Source: an uncultured Aquimonas sp.
Lineage (GTDB): Bacteria; Pseudomonadota; Gammaproteobacteria; Xanthomonadales; Xanthomonadaceae
Length of the DNA stretch: 25,492 nt
Direction: 5' to 3'
Assembly: GCA_946481615.1 (NCBI GenBank)
Contig: CAMLOR010000023.1
Coordinates: 1-25,492, forward strand
Notes under the pieces: generated by a model
Told to the model about the DNA's origin: nothing
What the model saw: the letters and a program-made list of their open reading frames with translations, nothing else
Databases searched by the model: none
Program-made: the position numbers and the translations under genes
Shown: in pieces, positions 15,234-22,150 of the stretch
Numbering within the stretch: the stretch's first letter is position 1
Layout of the letters: each line of letters starts with the position of its first letter

Positions 15234-17087
15234 TTACGAAGCTTCGCTGGAGCGGAAGGTGAGCAGATCGACGTAGTCCGGATGCGCCTGCAGCTCGATC
15301 TCCCAGTGGAGCGTTCCTGAGCTGCCTTCGGGCGCCCTGAAGATCACCGTGGTGGGGTCGCTGTAGCGCGGCTCCACCGCGCTGCCTCCGGCGCGCGCGC
15401 CGATCACCTCGAAGCCGCCGTAGCGGTTCGCACGGTGGCCCAGCAGCAGCGCGGCGTCGGCCGGCGCCTCGGCCTGCAACGTGAATCGCACGGTTTCGCG
15501 CGGCAGATCGCGCGGAAAATTGGCCATCACCGGCAGCACCGGCGCCAGCGCCACCCGGCTGTGCACCACCTGCACGGGCGGCGAGATGCCGAGCTCTCCG
15601 ATCCAGCGCTGCGGCGAGAATCCAACCACCCGCCACGCATCGCGGTGCAGGCCCATCCACGCGGTTCGCCCCGCGTCCGGCAGGCCGCCGAACCGCACGT
15701 TCGCGGTGCTGCCGCAGACCTGCGCGGCGCTGATCGAATGCGTGTAGTCGACCAGGAACCCGATGTGGCCGTAGAGCGTCACCGGTTCGCACAGCGCTTC
15801 GCCCAGGTCGTAGAGCTGACGGAACGGCAGGCGCGCGATGTGGCCGCGCAGGAAGCGTTCCTCGTAGTCGCGCACGTCCATGAAGCCGTGCTTGCCGGGC
15901 GAGGGCGCGAGGACGACGAACTCCGTGGAGCCGGCCATCAGCTTCACGTGCACGGCCGCGCTCCAGCACAACAGGATCGCCAGCAACGCGCCCACGCCGC
16001 GGCGCCATGCGGGCAGGTGCCAGAAACGTCCCAGCCCCAGGGCGAGCAGGGCGCAGATCAGCGTGACGTCCACCAGGATCATCCACGGCGGCATCGTCTG
16101 CCGGATGCTGGCCAGGAACATCGAGTGCAACAGCAACGCGCCGGCCAGGACCCGCGCCATCCTTCCCGCGCGACCGCGCGCCGCCAGCAGCCCTGCGAAG
16201 GCGACGATCAACACCAGCACGTAGACCGAGAACAGCAGCCAGGTGTGCGTGGCCGACAGCTCCAGCCAGAAGCGCGAGACGAAACGCGGGCCGTACATCG
16301 CCACGGCATGCACCAGGCGCAAGCCTTCGAGCGGCGAAGGCGTCGACCAATCCGACTGCGTGTAGGCCGCGGTGGAACGCAGATCGGCGAAATCCGAGAT
16401 CCACTGTTCGTAGACCATCGGCAGCAGGCCCAGCCCCACCACGCCCGCGGCGAGCGCCGCATGCGCGACGCCGCGGTCGAAGCCCGGTGCGCGCGCGCCG
16501 GCCCAGGCCATCAGCAGCGCCGCCGGCAGCACGGTGGTCGGATGCGCGGTGCACAACAGCAGGCAGGCGACGCCGAACACGAAGGCGCGGAAGGCATCCG
16601 GCCGCTCGCGATACGCCAGCGCCGCGAGCGCGGCGAACAACAGGCCGGGAATGACCAGGCTCGGATGCGTGAGGGACGCGAACGAGGTGTTGGCCCAGCC
16701 CGGCAAGGCCAGGCACACGGCGAACAACAATCCCTCGGTCGGGTTCCGCAGGCGGCGCCCCAGTGCGTACGCCAGCGGGAACTGGCTGGCCGCGATCGCA
16801 CCCATCCAGGCGGTGATGGCGGCCGCGTTGGGAATCAGCGCGGCCGGCGCGAGCAGGTAGTACCACAGCGGCCCGAGATGGAACGACGAGTTGATCGCCG
16901 GCCCGGTGAGCGGAAAGAACGCGCCGCTCGCGATCTGCTGCGCGAAGAACACGTCGCGGTTGGTGTCGGAACTGGCGACCGAGGCCAGCGCGCCGCACGC
17001 CACGTACAACAGCGACAACGACGCGAGCACGGCGATGTGCGCGGCGGGCCATCGCCCGGTGCTGCGCTGGGGGGACTCGTCCTGCAT
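15234..17087 (-). CDS. Polytopic membrane protein with GT-C/PMT-like features
   Basis: A 617-aa protein with about ten transmembrane helices in residues 15-420 and a soluble, beta-rich C-terminal domain of about 190 residues, predicted to be periplasmic. The first periplasmic loop carries acidic residues (SSDTNRDVFFAQQIASG) followed by INSSFHLGPLWYYLL, which resembles the loop of GT-C glycosyltransferases of the PMT/ArnT type that use lipid-linked sugars. That assignment rests on this loop and the membrane layout, not on a full family match; a donor or acceptor cannot be named. The ATG at 17087 has AAGGGA upstream; further upstream the frame is arginine-rich and not protein-like. The gene stands alone, converging on the tricorn gene and divergent from the DUF1801 gene. 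Confidence 0.75.
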   Translation of the reverse strand: MQDESPQRSTGRWPAAHIAVLASLSLLYVACGALASVASSDTNRDVFFAQQIASGAFFPLTGPAINSSFHLGPLWYYLLAPAALIPNAAAITAWMGAIAASQFPLAYALGRRLRNPTEGLLFAVCLALPGWANTSFASLTHPSLVIPGLLFAALAALAYRERPDAFRAFVFGVACLLLCTAHPTTVLPAALLMAWAGARAPGFDRGVAHAALAAGVVGLGLLPMVYEQWISDFADLRSTAAYTQSDWSTPSPLEGLRLVHAVAMYGPRFVSRFWLELSATHTWLLFSVYVLVLIVAFAGLLAARGRAGRMARVLAGALLLHSMFLASIRQTMPPWMILVDVTLICALLALGLGRFWHLPAWRRGVGALLAILLCWSAAVHVKLMAGSTEFVVLAPSPGKHGFMDVRDYEERFLRGHIARLPFRQLYDLGEALCEPVTLYGHIGFLVDYTHSISAAQVCGSTANVRFGGLPDAGRTAWMGLHRDAWRVVGFSPQRWIGELGISPPVQVVHSRVALAPVLPVMANFPRDLPRETVRFTLQAEAPADAALLLGHRANRYGGFEVIGARAGGSAVEPRYSDPTTVIFRAPEGSSGTLHWEIELQAHPDYVDLLTFRSSEAS

Positions 17088-17172
17088 GCATTCCCTTGGG
17101 CTTCGGCGCGATCTTCGGACAGACCGCGCAGCGGTTCCAGAGCCCCGGCGCGGCCGCTTCCACGACGCACGG

Positions 17173-17200
17173 GGGCGGCGCATCATGTCACGCGCCGCCC
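17173..17200 (+). promoter_or_regulatory. Hairpin in the leader of the DUF1801 gene
   Basis: Perfect 9-bp GC-only stem 17173-17181 with 17192-17200 (GGGCGGCGC / GCGCCGCCC) and a 10-nt loop. It ends three bases before the GGGAG ribosome binding site (17204-17208). It could limit ribosome access; no ligand motif is seen. Confidence 0.4.
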
Positions 17201-17215
17201 GCCGGGAGCCGCTCG

Positions 17216-17611
17216 ATGGCCGAACTGAAGACGCAGAAGACCACCGCCTCGGTGGCCGGATTCCTCGACGCCATCGAGGACGAAACCCGCCGCAAGGACG
17301 CCAAAGCCGTCGACAAACTGATGCGCGAGGTCACGGGCGAGAAACCCGCGATGTGGGGCCCGGCCATCGTCGGCTATGGGCATCGCACCCTCACCTACGA
17401 CAGCGGCCGCACACTCGACTGGATGCGCGTGGGCTTCTCGCCGCGCAAGGCCGCGCTCACGCTCTATCTCACCTGCGATCTTTCCGCGCACGCCGATCTC
17501 ACCGGCAAACTCGGCAAACACAGCACCGGCAAGGGCTGCCTCTACATCAAGAAACTCGCCGACGTGGACCAGGCCGTGCTGCGCAAACTCATCGCCACCA
17601 GCCTCGCCTGA
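17216..17611 (+). CDS. DUF1801-domain protein (YdhG/YobT-like)
   Basis: A 131-aa soluble protein with no signal peptide or membrane segment. It matches the DUF1801 fold: an N-terminal helical stretch (TTASVAGFLDAIEDETRRKD), MWGPAIVGYGHRTLTYDSGR in the middle, then the strand-rich VGFSPRKAALTLYL and a C-terminal helix after GKGCLYIKKLADVD. The molecular function of the family is unknown; a role in metal or small-ligand binding has been suggested for relatives but nothing here decides it. Start at 17216, with GGGAG seven bases upstream and a strong hairpin just before. It converges on the LysR gene with a 19-bp gap and no terminator. Confidence 0.88.
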   Translation: MAELKTQKTTASVAGFLDAIEDETRRKDAKAVDKLMREVTGEKPAMWGPAIVGYGHRTLTYDSGRTLDWMRVGFSPRKAALTLYLTCDLSAHADLTGKLGKHSTGKGCLYIKKLADVDQAVLRKLIATSLA

Positions 17612-17630
17612 GGGCAGCGGCGCCCCCCGA

Positions 17631-18536
17631 TCACCTCTCCCAAGGCGGCACCTCCCCCAGCTTCTCCGCCAGGAAGTCCACGAACGCCCGCACGCGCGGC
17701 GGCACCAGCCGCCGCTGCGGCATCACGGCGAAGATGCCGCTGTCGGACAGCGGATGATCCGGCAACACCACCTGCAACCGCCCCGCGCGCAGATCAGCAG
17801 CGACGTGCCAGGTCGAATGCAGCGCGATGCCGAGCCCCGCGACCGCCGCATCGCGCAGCAACTCGCCCTGATTGCTCTCGATGCGGCCGTGCACGCGCAC
17901 GGCGATCTCGCGCTCGCCCTCGTGCAGCCGCCACAGGTCGTTGCGCCCCTGGCTGCCGACCAGCAGCAGGCACTCGTGCCGCGCCAGATCGGCCGGCGTG
18001 CGCGGCACGCCGTGGCGCTGCAGATAGGCGGGCGAGGCGCACAGCACGCGCCGGTTGGTGGCGAGCTTGCGCGCCACCAGTGAAGAATCGTTCAACGTGC
18101 CGATGCGGATGGCCAGATCGAGCCCCGCGCTGACCAGATCGACCTGCACGTCGCTCAGATCCACGCTCACCCGCACACCCGGATGGCGCGCCAGGAACTC
18201 CGGCAACAGCGGCGAGATGTAGAGCCGTCCGAAGGTCGAGGACATCGTCACCTTCAGCGTGCCGGCGATGCCGCCGCCGGTGCGGCGCAGGCCCTCGCCC
18301 AGCGCTTCCAGATCCTCGACCAGCGCGCGCCCCTGCTCCGCCAGTTGCAGGCCTTCGGGCGTGGGATGCAGCTGCCGCGTGGTCCGGTGCAGCAGGCGCA
18401 CGCCGAGCGCGCGCTCCAGCCGCTTCAGGCGCTGGCTCGCCACCGCGACCGAGACATCGAGACTGCGCGCCGCCGCGCTGATCGAGCCCAGGTCCAGCAC
18501 CCGCAGGAACAGCGCGATATCCCCGACCCGGTCCAT
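17631..18536 (-). CDS. LysR-family transcriptional regulator
   Basis: 301-aa regulator with an N-terminal winged helix-turn-helix (about residues 3-60: DIALFLRVLDLGSISAAARS, then VAVASQRLKRLERALGVRLL and the wing HRTTRQLHPT) and a periplasmic-binding-protein-like effector domain (about 88-295). The HRTTR wing and overall pattern fit the large DmlR/YafC-like branch. It is divergent from the aldo/keto reductase across 96 bp, the standard LysR layout for controlling the neighbour, so it most likely regulates the reductase/DJ-1 operon. The inducer is unknown. Start is the ATG at 18536. Confidence 0.93.
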   Translation of the reverse strand: MDRVGDIALFLRVLDLGSISAAARSLDVSVAVASQRLKRLERALGVRLLHRTTRQLHPTPEGLQLAEQGRALVEDLEALGEGLRRTGGGIAGTLKVTMSSTFGRLYISPLLPEFLARHPGVRVSVDLSDVQVDLVSAGLDLAIRIGTLNDSSLVARKLATNRRVLCASPAYLQRHGVPRTPADLARHECLLLVGSQGRNDLWRLHEGEREIAVRVHGRIESNQGELLRDAAVAGLGIALHSTWHVAADLRAGRLQVVLPDHPLSDSGIFAVMPQRRLVPPRVRAFVDFLAEKLGEVPPWER

Positions 18537-18540
18537 TCTC

Positions 18541-18575
18541 AACGATCCGTTGAAACTGTTTGGAGATATAGCCGG
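18541..18575. promoter_or_regulatory. AT-richer divergent promoter region between lysR and the reductase
   Basis: The 96-bp space 18537-18632 contains a locally AT-rich stretch (TTGAAACTGTTTGGAGATATAGCC) in an otherwise GC-rich setting, with TTGAAA at 18550-18555 and TATA at 18567-18570. The spacing does not give a standard -35/-10 pair, so exact boxes are not assigned. It is the expected place for LysR binding. Confidence 0.35.
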
Positions 18576-18632
18576 TTCCGGGCGAAGGTCAAGCGGTCCA
18601 GACTGGCCGCCTTCCCGATTCAGGAGACTTCC

Positions 18633-19658
18633 ATGGAAACCCGCTTCCTCGGCCGCTCCGGCTTCAAGGTGCCCGTGCTGAGCTTCGGCGCCGGCACTTT
18701 CGGCGGGCAGGGCCCGCTGTTCAGCACCTGGGGCAACACCGATGTCGAAGGCGCGAAACGCATCATCGACATCTGCCTCGAGGCCGGCCTCAACCTCTTC
18801 GACACGGCCGACGTCTATTCGAGCGGCGCCTCCGAATCCATCCTCGGCGCCGCGCTGAAGGGCCGCCGCGACCAGGTGCTGGTCTCGACCAAGGCCACCT
18901 TCCGCTTCGACGAGGGCCCCAACAGCGTGGGCTCCTCGCGCTGGCACCTGCTGCGCACCGTCGACGAACAACTGCGCCGCCTGCAGACCGACTACATCGA
19001 TCTGTTCCAGCTGCACGGCTTCGACGCGCGCACGCCGGTCGAGGAAACGCTGTCGACGCTCGACGATCTGGTGCGCGCCGGCAAGATCCGCTACCTCGGC
19101 GTGTCGAACTTCTCCGGCTGGCATCTGATGAAGTCGCTCGCGGTGGCCGAGCGCCATGGCTACGCGCGCTACGTCGCCAACCAGGCCTACTACTCGCTGG
19201 TCGGCCGCGACTACGAATGGGAGCTGATGCAGCTTGGCCTCGACCAGGGCGTGGGCGCCGTGGTGTGGAGCCCGCTGGGCTGGGGCCGCCTCACGGGCAG
19301 GATCCGCCGCGGCCAACCGTTGCCCGCCGACAGCCGCCTGCACGGCAGCGCCGACTACGGCCCGCCGGTGCCGGACGAACTGCTCTACCGCGTGGTGGAC
19401 GCACTCGACGACATCGCGCGCGAAACCGGCAAGACCGTGCCGCAGATCGCACTCAACTGGCTGCTGCAACGCCCCACGGTTTCCACGATCGTGATCGGCG
19501 CGCGCAACGAGGAACAGCTGCGCCAGAACCTCGGCGCCGTCGGCTGGAACCTCGCGCCGGAACAGATCGCGAAACTCGACGCCGCCAGCACGGTGACCAA
19601 GGCCTACCCCTACTGGCACCAGGCCAGCTTCGCCGAACGCAACCCCCTGCCGGTCTGA
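18633..19658 (+). CDS. Aldo/keto reductase
   Basis: NADPH-dependent cytoplasmic oxidoreductase of 341 aa with the (beta/alpha)8 fold, reducing aldehydes or ketones to alcohols. The catalytic tetrad is readable: D57 and Y62 in LFDTADVYSSG, K87 in STKAT, H128 in LFQLHGF. The cofactor-binding end is present (TIVIGARNEEQLRQNL). AGGAG lies seven bases before the ATG. The downstream DJ-1/PfpI gene begins 10 bp after the stop, so the two are co-transcribed, under a divergent LysR regulator. The pair suggests handling of reactive carbonyls or redox stress; the natural substrate is not known. Confidence 0.95.
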   Translation: METRFLGRSGFKVPVLSFGAGTFGGQGPLFSTWGNTDVEGAKRIIDICLEAGLNLFDTADVYSSGASESILGAALKGRRDQVLVSTKATFRFDEGPNSVGSSRWHLLRTVDEQLRRLQTDYIDLFQLHGFDARTPVEETLSTLDDLVRAGKIRYLGVSNFSGWHLMKSLAVAERHGYARYVANQAYYSLVGRDYEWELMQLGLDQGVGAVVWSPLGWGRLTGRIRRGQPLPADSRLHGSADYGPPVPDELLYRVVDALDDIARETGKTVPQIALNWLLQRPTVSTIVIGARNEEQLRQNLGAVGWNLAPEQIAKLDAASTVTKAYPYWHQASFAERNPLPV

Positions 19659-19668
19659 GGAACGAACC

Positions 19669-20358
19669 ATGACGACGCAAAAGCCCGTGCTCTTCGTGCT
19701 CACCAGCCACGGCACCAAGGGCGACACCGGCCAACCCACCGGCTTCTACCTCGGCGAAGTGACGCACCCGCTGGCCGAACTCGAAGCCGCCGGCATCCCG
19801 GTGGAATTCGCGTCCATCCAGGGCGGCGAACCGCCGGTCGACGGTCTGAATCTCGACGACGCGATCAACGCCCGCTACTGGAACGACGCGAGCTTCCGCG
19901 AAGCCATCCGCACCACCGCCCGACTCGACGACATCGACCCCGCCCGCTACTCGGCGATCTTCTTCGCCGGCGGACACGGCGCGATGTGGGACTTCCCCAC
20001 CAGCGCCGCCGTGGCCCGCGTCACCCGCGAAATCTACGAACACGGCGGCGTGGTGGCGGCCGTCTGCCACGGCCCCGCCGCGCTGGTGAACGTGAAACTG
20101 AGCGACGGCCGCTGGCTCGTCGACGGCAAACACGTGAGCGCCTTCACCGACAACGAAGAACGCGCGGTGAAACTGGCCGACACGGTGCCGTTCCTGCTCG
20201 CGAGCAAACTGACCGAACGCGGCGCCCACCATGAAGCCGCGCCGGACTGGACTGCGAAAGTGGTGATCGATGGGCGGCTGGTGACGGGACAGAACCCGCA
20301 GTCGGCGAGCGGGGTGGGAGCGGCGTTGCGGGATGTGCTTGGAGTCGGGACCGCCTGA
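19669..20358 (+). CDS. DJ-1/PfpI family protein (Hsp31-like glutamine amidotransferase fold)
   Basis: 229-aa cytoplasmic protein of the class I glutamine amidotransferase-like superfamily. The nucleophilic elbow is AAVCHGPAAL with C133 and adjacent H134; the upstream E30 in GFYLGEVTHP and the GGHG turn (101-104), followed by D108, complete an Hsp31-type active site. Relatives act as glyoxalase III, deglycase-like enzymes or chaperones, and the first fits the neighbouring aldo/keto reductase. The Shine-Dalgarno (GAGG) lies across the 10-bp junction with the upstream stop. It is the last gene of the operon; no terminator hairpin with a T-tract is visible after it. Confidence 0.92.
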   Translation: MTTQKPVLFVLTSHGTKGDTGQPTGFYLGEVTHPLAELEAAGIPVEFASIQGGEPPVDGLNLDDAINARYWNDASFREAIRTTARLDDIDPARYSAIFFAGGHGAMWDFPTSAAVARVTREIYEHGGVVAAVCHGPAALVNVKLSDGRWLVDGKHVSAFTDNEERAVKLADTVPFLLASKLTERGAHHEAAPDWTAKVVIDGRLVTGQNPQSASGVGAALRDVLGVGTA

Positions 20359-20370
20359 CAACGCGCAGGC

Positions 20371-20436
20371 TGTAAAGAAAAATCTCGCCACGTCCCGAAA
20401 TGTAAAAATATCCTCGCGCCGCACCAGAAATGTGGT
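20371..20436. repeat. AT-rich spacer with 30-bp phased motifs
   Basis: TGTAAA occurs at 20371 and 20401, and GAAATGT at 20397 and 20427, so three copies of a GAAA/TGT junction lie 30 bp apart. The segment is far more AT-rich than its surroundings. It lies between two convergent genes, where no promoter is needed for either. Direct repeats at three helical turns look like regulator half-sites; which gene they serve is unclear. Confidence 0.4.
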
Positions 20437-20441
20437 GGCGA

Positions 20442-20469
20442 CTGGCTGCGAACATGTTCGTCAGCCCAG
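20442..20469. promoter_or_regulatory. Palindromic site CGAACATGTTCG
   Basis: A perfect 12-bp palindrome at 20449-20460, extended by partly matching flanks (CTGGCTG before, TCAGCCCAG after). It directly follows the phased AT-rich motifs. It could be an operator or the remnant of a repeat. No gene starts close enough to assign it. Confidence 0.35.
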
Positions 20470-20552
20470 GCCAGGACCGCCTTCGCGCGACTGCATCCAG
20501 TTTGAGTGCACGACGTGGCACTGGAAACACGGTCGCGCGCAAGGTTCCAAGG

Positions 20553-21023
20553 TCATTCGACAGCGTGTCGGCCGCGGCCGGATGGGTCGAGCAGCCAGAC
20601 GGCGTTGCGAAGTTTGCCCCGGCCGAGCGCTTCCTCGGCGGGGGTTCGGCCTGCGCCATTCCTGGCTCTGCAATCTGCACCCGCCCGCTCCAGGGCGCGT
20701 ACGGTCCCGACGTTGCCCCAGCCCGCCGCCCAGTGCAGCGGCGTCATGGCCAGCCCTTCCGTCGACGCGATGTTGGGGTTGGCGCCGAGTGCGAGAAGCA
20801 CGCGAACCGTCGTGCGATGGCCTCCCACCGCGGCACCGTGCAACGGTGTCTCGCCGATGTCGTCCCGCACATTGACGTCCTGGCCCTTTCGCGCCAGTCG
20901 GCGAATCTGCCGCCACTGCCCGCACCAAGCGAAGCCATGCGTCGGTGTTTCGGCCTCGCCGCGTGCACCGGAGGGACGCTCGCCTTCGTGCTCGGCTCCG
21001 GCGGGAAGCATCTTGATCGACAC
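20553..21023 (-). CDS. Ankyrin-repeat protein
   Basis: 156-aa protein with at least two complete ankyrin repeats: GETPLHGAAVGGHRTTVRVL followed by ALGANPN, and MTPLHWAAGWGNVGTVRALE followed by RAGAD; a partial repeat precedes them (LARKGQDVNVRDD) and another follows (GRTPAEEALGRGKLRNAV). Ankyrin repeats bind other proteins; the partner is unknown. No signal peptide is seen. The preferred start is GTG at 21023, with GGAG six bases upstream; the ATG at 21011 lacks a site. It begins 16 bp after the stop of the 59-aa gene on the same strand, so they form an operon and the 59-aa protein may be the partner. Confidence 0.82.
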   Translation of the reverse strand: MSIKMLPAGAEHEGERPSGARGEAETPTHGFAWCGQWRQIRRLARKGQDVNVRDDIGETPLHGAAVGGHRTTVRVLLALGANPNIASTEGLAMTPLHWAAGWGNVGTVRALERAGADCRARNGAGRTPAEEALGRGKLRNAVWLLDPSGRGRHAVE

Positions 21024-21039
21024 GATCTGCTCCGCGGGC

Positions 21040-21219
21040 CTAATGCTCTTGCAGCGAATCGAAGTAGTCGTTGGTCAACTGCAGACCGGTCTGCGCGAGC
21101 GTCTTCAACTCATAGCGCGCGGCCAGCGACAACTTCTCCTCGCGATCGAGCAATCGCGACATCGCCCACAGCACGGCATGCACGCCTTCGAGGCGCGGAT
21201 CGACGGTTTCGGAATCCAT
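21040..21219 (-). CDS. Small hypothetical protein, 59 aa, upstream of the ankyrin gene
   Basis: Unrecognised 59-aa protein (MDSETVDPRLEGVHAVLWAM, then a helical charged stretch including LDREEKLSLAARYELKTLAQ and the end LTNDYFDSLQEH). It appears wholly alpha-helical and soluble, with an acidic N-terminus and no membrane segment. The ATG at 21219 has a very good Shine-Dalgarno (GGGAGG) at the right distance, which fixes the start although the frame is open further up. It is followed at 16 bp by the ankyrin gene. A shared function with the ankyrin protein is inferred from context only. Confidence 0.65.
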   Translation of the reverse strand: MDSETVDPRLEGVHAVLWAMSRLLDREEKLSLAARYELKTLAQTGLQLTNDYFDSLQEH

Positions 21220-21267
21220 GTGAGGCCTCCCGCAAGGTGACGGAACGGTGCGCGGTTGGCGTACCAG

Positions 21268-21370
21268 AGCGTAGGCAACTGGCGAGCCTCGCGGCTCCCG
21301 CGCACCGCCCGCCGAAGCGGGCACGCGCGAGCAGCGGCCTCTAGGCCGACTCGCGCTGATGCGCCTACGT
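21268..21370. repeat. MITE-like palindromic element
   Basis: Ends CGTAGGC (21270-21276) and GCCTACG (21363-21369) are inverted, and the adjacent sequence is also partly inverted (GGCGAGCCTCG against CGACTCGCG). Two perfect inner hairpins lie between: GCCCGC-CGAA-GCGGGC (21307-21322) and CGGCCT-CT-AGGCCG (21335-21348). About 103 bp, no coding potential; it lies upstream of the 59-aa gene. Confidence 0.5.
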
Positions 21371-21490
21371 TTTTGGGACGCCAATCCCGGGCCGCGATCG
21401 GTCGCAGCACGCCCATGCTATGCGGAATCCTGCATGGATGAAATGCCGAATCAGTGTTTCAGATGGCAGCGGCCGATGTGCGCGGCCGAA

Positions 21491-21898
21491 TCAACCGCTT
21501 CGCCACAACTCGAGGTCGCAGCACTTGCTCATATGGATGAAATCCTGGTCGGCAGTGAGCAAGGTCAAGCCGTGCCGGAGGCATAGCTGGCCGATCAGTG
21601 CGTCGATCGTGCCGATCTGTACGCCTGCCCGGCGGCACGTGTTGCGCAATTGCGCAGCATCGATGTGATCCTGGCGGTCGGGCTGCACCAGCGGCAAGGC
21701 GGAGAATCGATCGATGATCTGTTCGCGCGCCTTCGGGCCTGCCACGCCTTGAAGCAATTCCTGCAGGACGAAGCCGGTAGTGACGACGATGTCGCCACCC
21801 TCGAGCGCGTCGCGAAGCGCGGCCACCTCGGCCCGTCCAGGCGGAACGTCGCGACGCAGGGCCAGCGACCAGACGCTGGTATCGACCAGCAGGGTCAC
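21491..21898 (-). CDS. vapC: VapC-type PIN-domain toxin
   Basis: 135-aa PIN-domain ribonuclease, the toxin of a type II toxin-antitoxin pair; relatives cut tRNA or rRNA in a Mg2+-dependent way. The four acidic active-site residues are in place: D6 (LLVDTSVW), E47 (VLQELLQG), D99 (GTIDALIG) and D117 (LLTADQDF). Translation starts at GTG 21898, which overlaps the antitoxin stop by four bases (GTGA), so the two are translationally coupled. Length is normal for VapC and no key residue is lost, so it is probably active. The downstream side has no terminator that I can see. Confidence 0.93.
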   Translation of the reverse strand: MTLLVDTSVWSLALRRDVPPGRAEVAALRDALEGGDIVVTTGFVLQELLQGVAGPKAREQIIDRFSALPLVQPDRQDHIDAAQLRNTCRRAGVQIGTIDALIGQLCLRHGLTLLTADQDFIHMSKCCDLELWRSG

Positions 21899-22095
21899 TT
21901 GCGGGTGCGCTCGGCCTTGTGGTCGTAGGCAGGATCCCAGTCGATCTTGCCCAGCAGGTCGAGCACGCGCTTTTGTTGCCGGCGCGCGATGAATTCCTGA
22001 AGGGCTTTGGTAACCGCCGCCTTCTTGGTTCGCTCACCGCTGACTTCGAGCGCGCGGTCGATGAGCTTGGGGTCGATGGCGAGGTTCGTAGCCAT
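21895..22095 (-). CDS. vapB: VapB-type antitoxin
   Basis: 66-aa antitoxin that should bind and block VapC and repress its own operon. The N-terminus (MATNLAIDPKLIDRALEVSG) is the ribbon-helix-helix DNA-binding part of the VapB/DUF2191 type; it is followed by ERTKKAAVTKALQEFIARRQ and the toxin-binding tail (LLGKIDWDPAYDHK). The ATG at 22095 has GGAGGT upstream, and a perfect palindrome lies 13 bp before it. The stop overlaps the toxin start by four bases. The pair lies 55 bp downstream of amtB on the same strand, so some readthrough from amtB is possible. Confidence 0.92.
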   Translation of the reverse strand: MATNLAIDPKLIDRALEVSGERTKKAAVTKALQEFIARRQQKRVLDLLGKIDWDPAYDHKAERTRK

Positions 22096-22107
22096 GGTGC
22101 ACCTCCG

Positions 22108-22125
22108 TGTGTAGAAGTCTACACA
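22108..22125. promoter_or_regulatory. Palindromic operator candidate of vapBC
   Basis: TGTGTAGA-AG-TCTACACA: two perfect 8-bp arms around 2 bp, placed 13 bp upstream of the vapB start. This is where VapB or the VapBC complex would bind to repress the operon. A weak extended -10 reading (TGTGTAGACT) on the minus strand overlaps it. Confidence 0.7.
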
Positions 22126-22150
22126 TGGAGGCTGCACCGGGCCAGAATCG

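Noticed and set aside
20449..20460. LexA (SOS) box
   Set aside because: The arms resemble the Gram-positive CGAAC-N4-GTTCG box but with a 2-bp spacer, and it is not the gammaproteobacterial CTGT-N8-ACAG form.
20430..21344. A 304-codon plus-strand frame across the ankyrin region
   Set aside because: Runs opposite the ankyrin and 59-aa genes, has no recognisable domain and no ribosome binding site.
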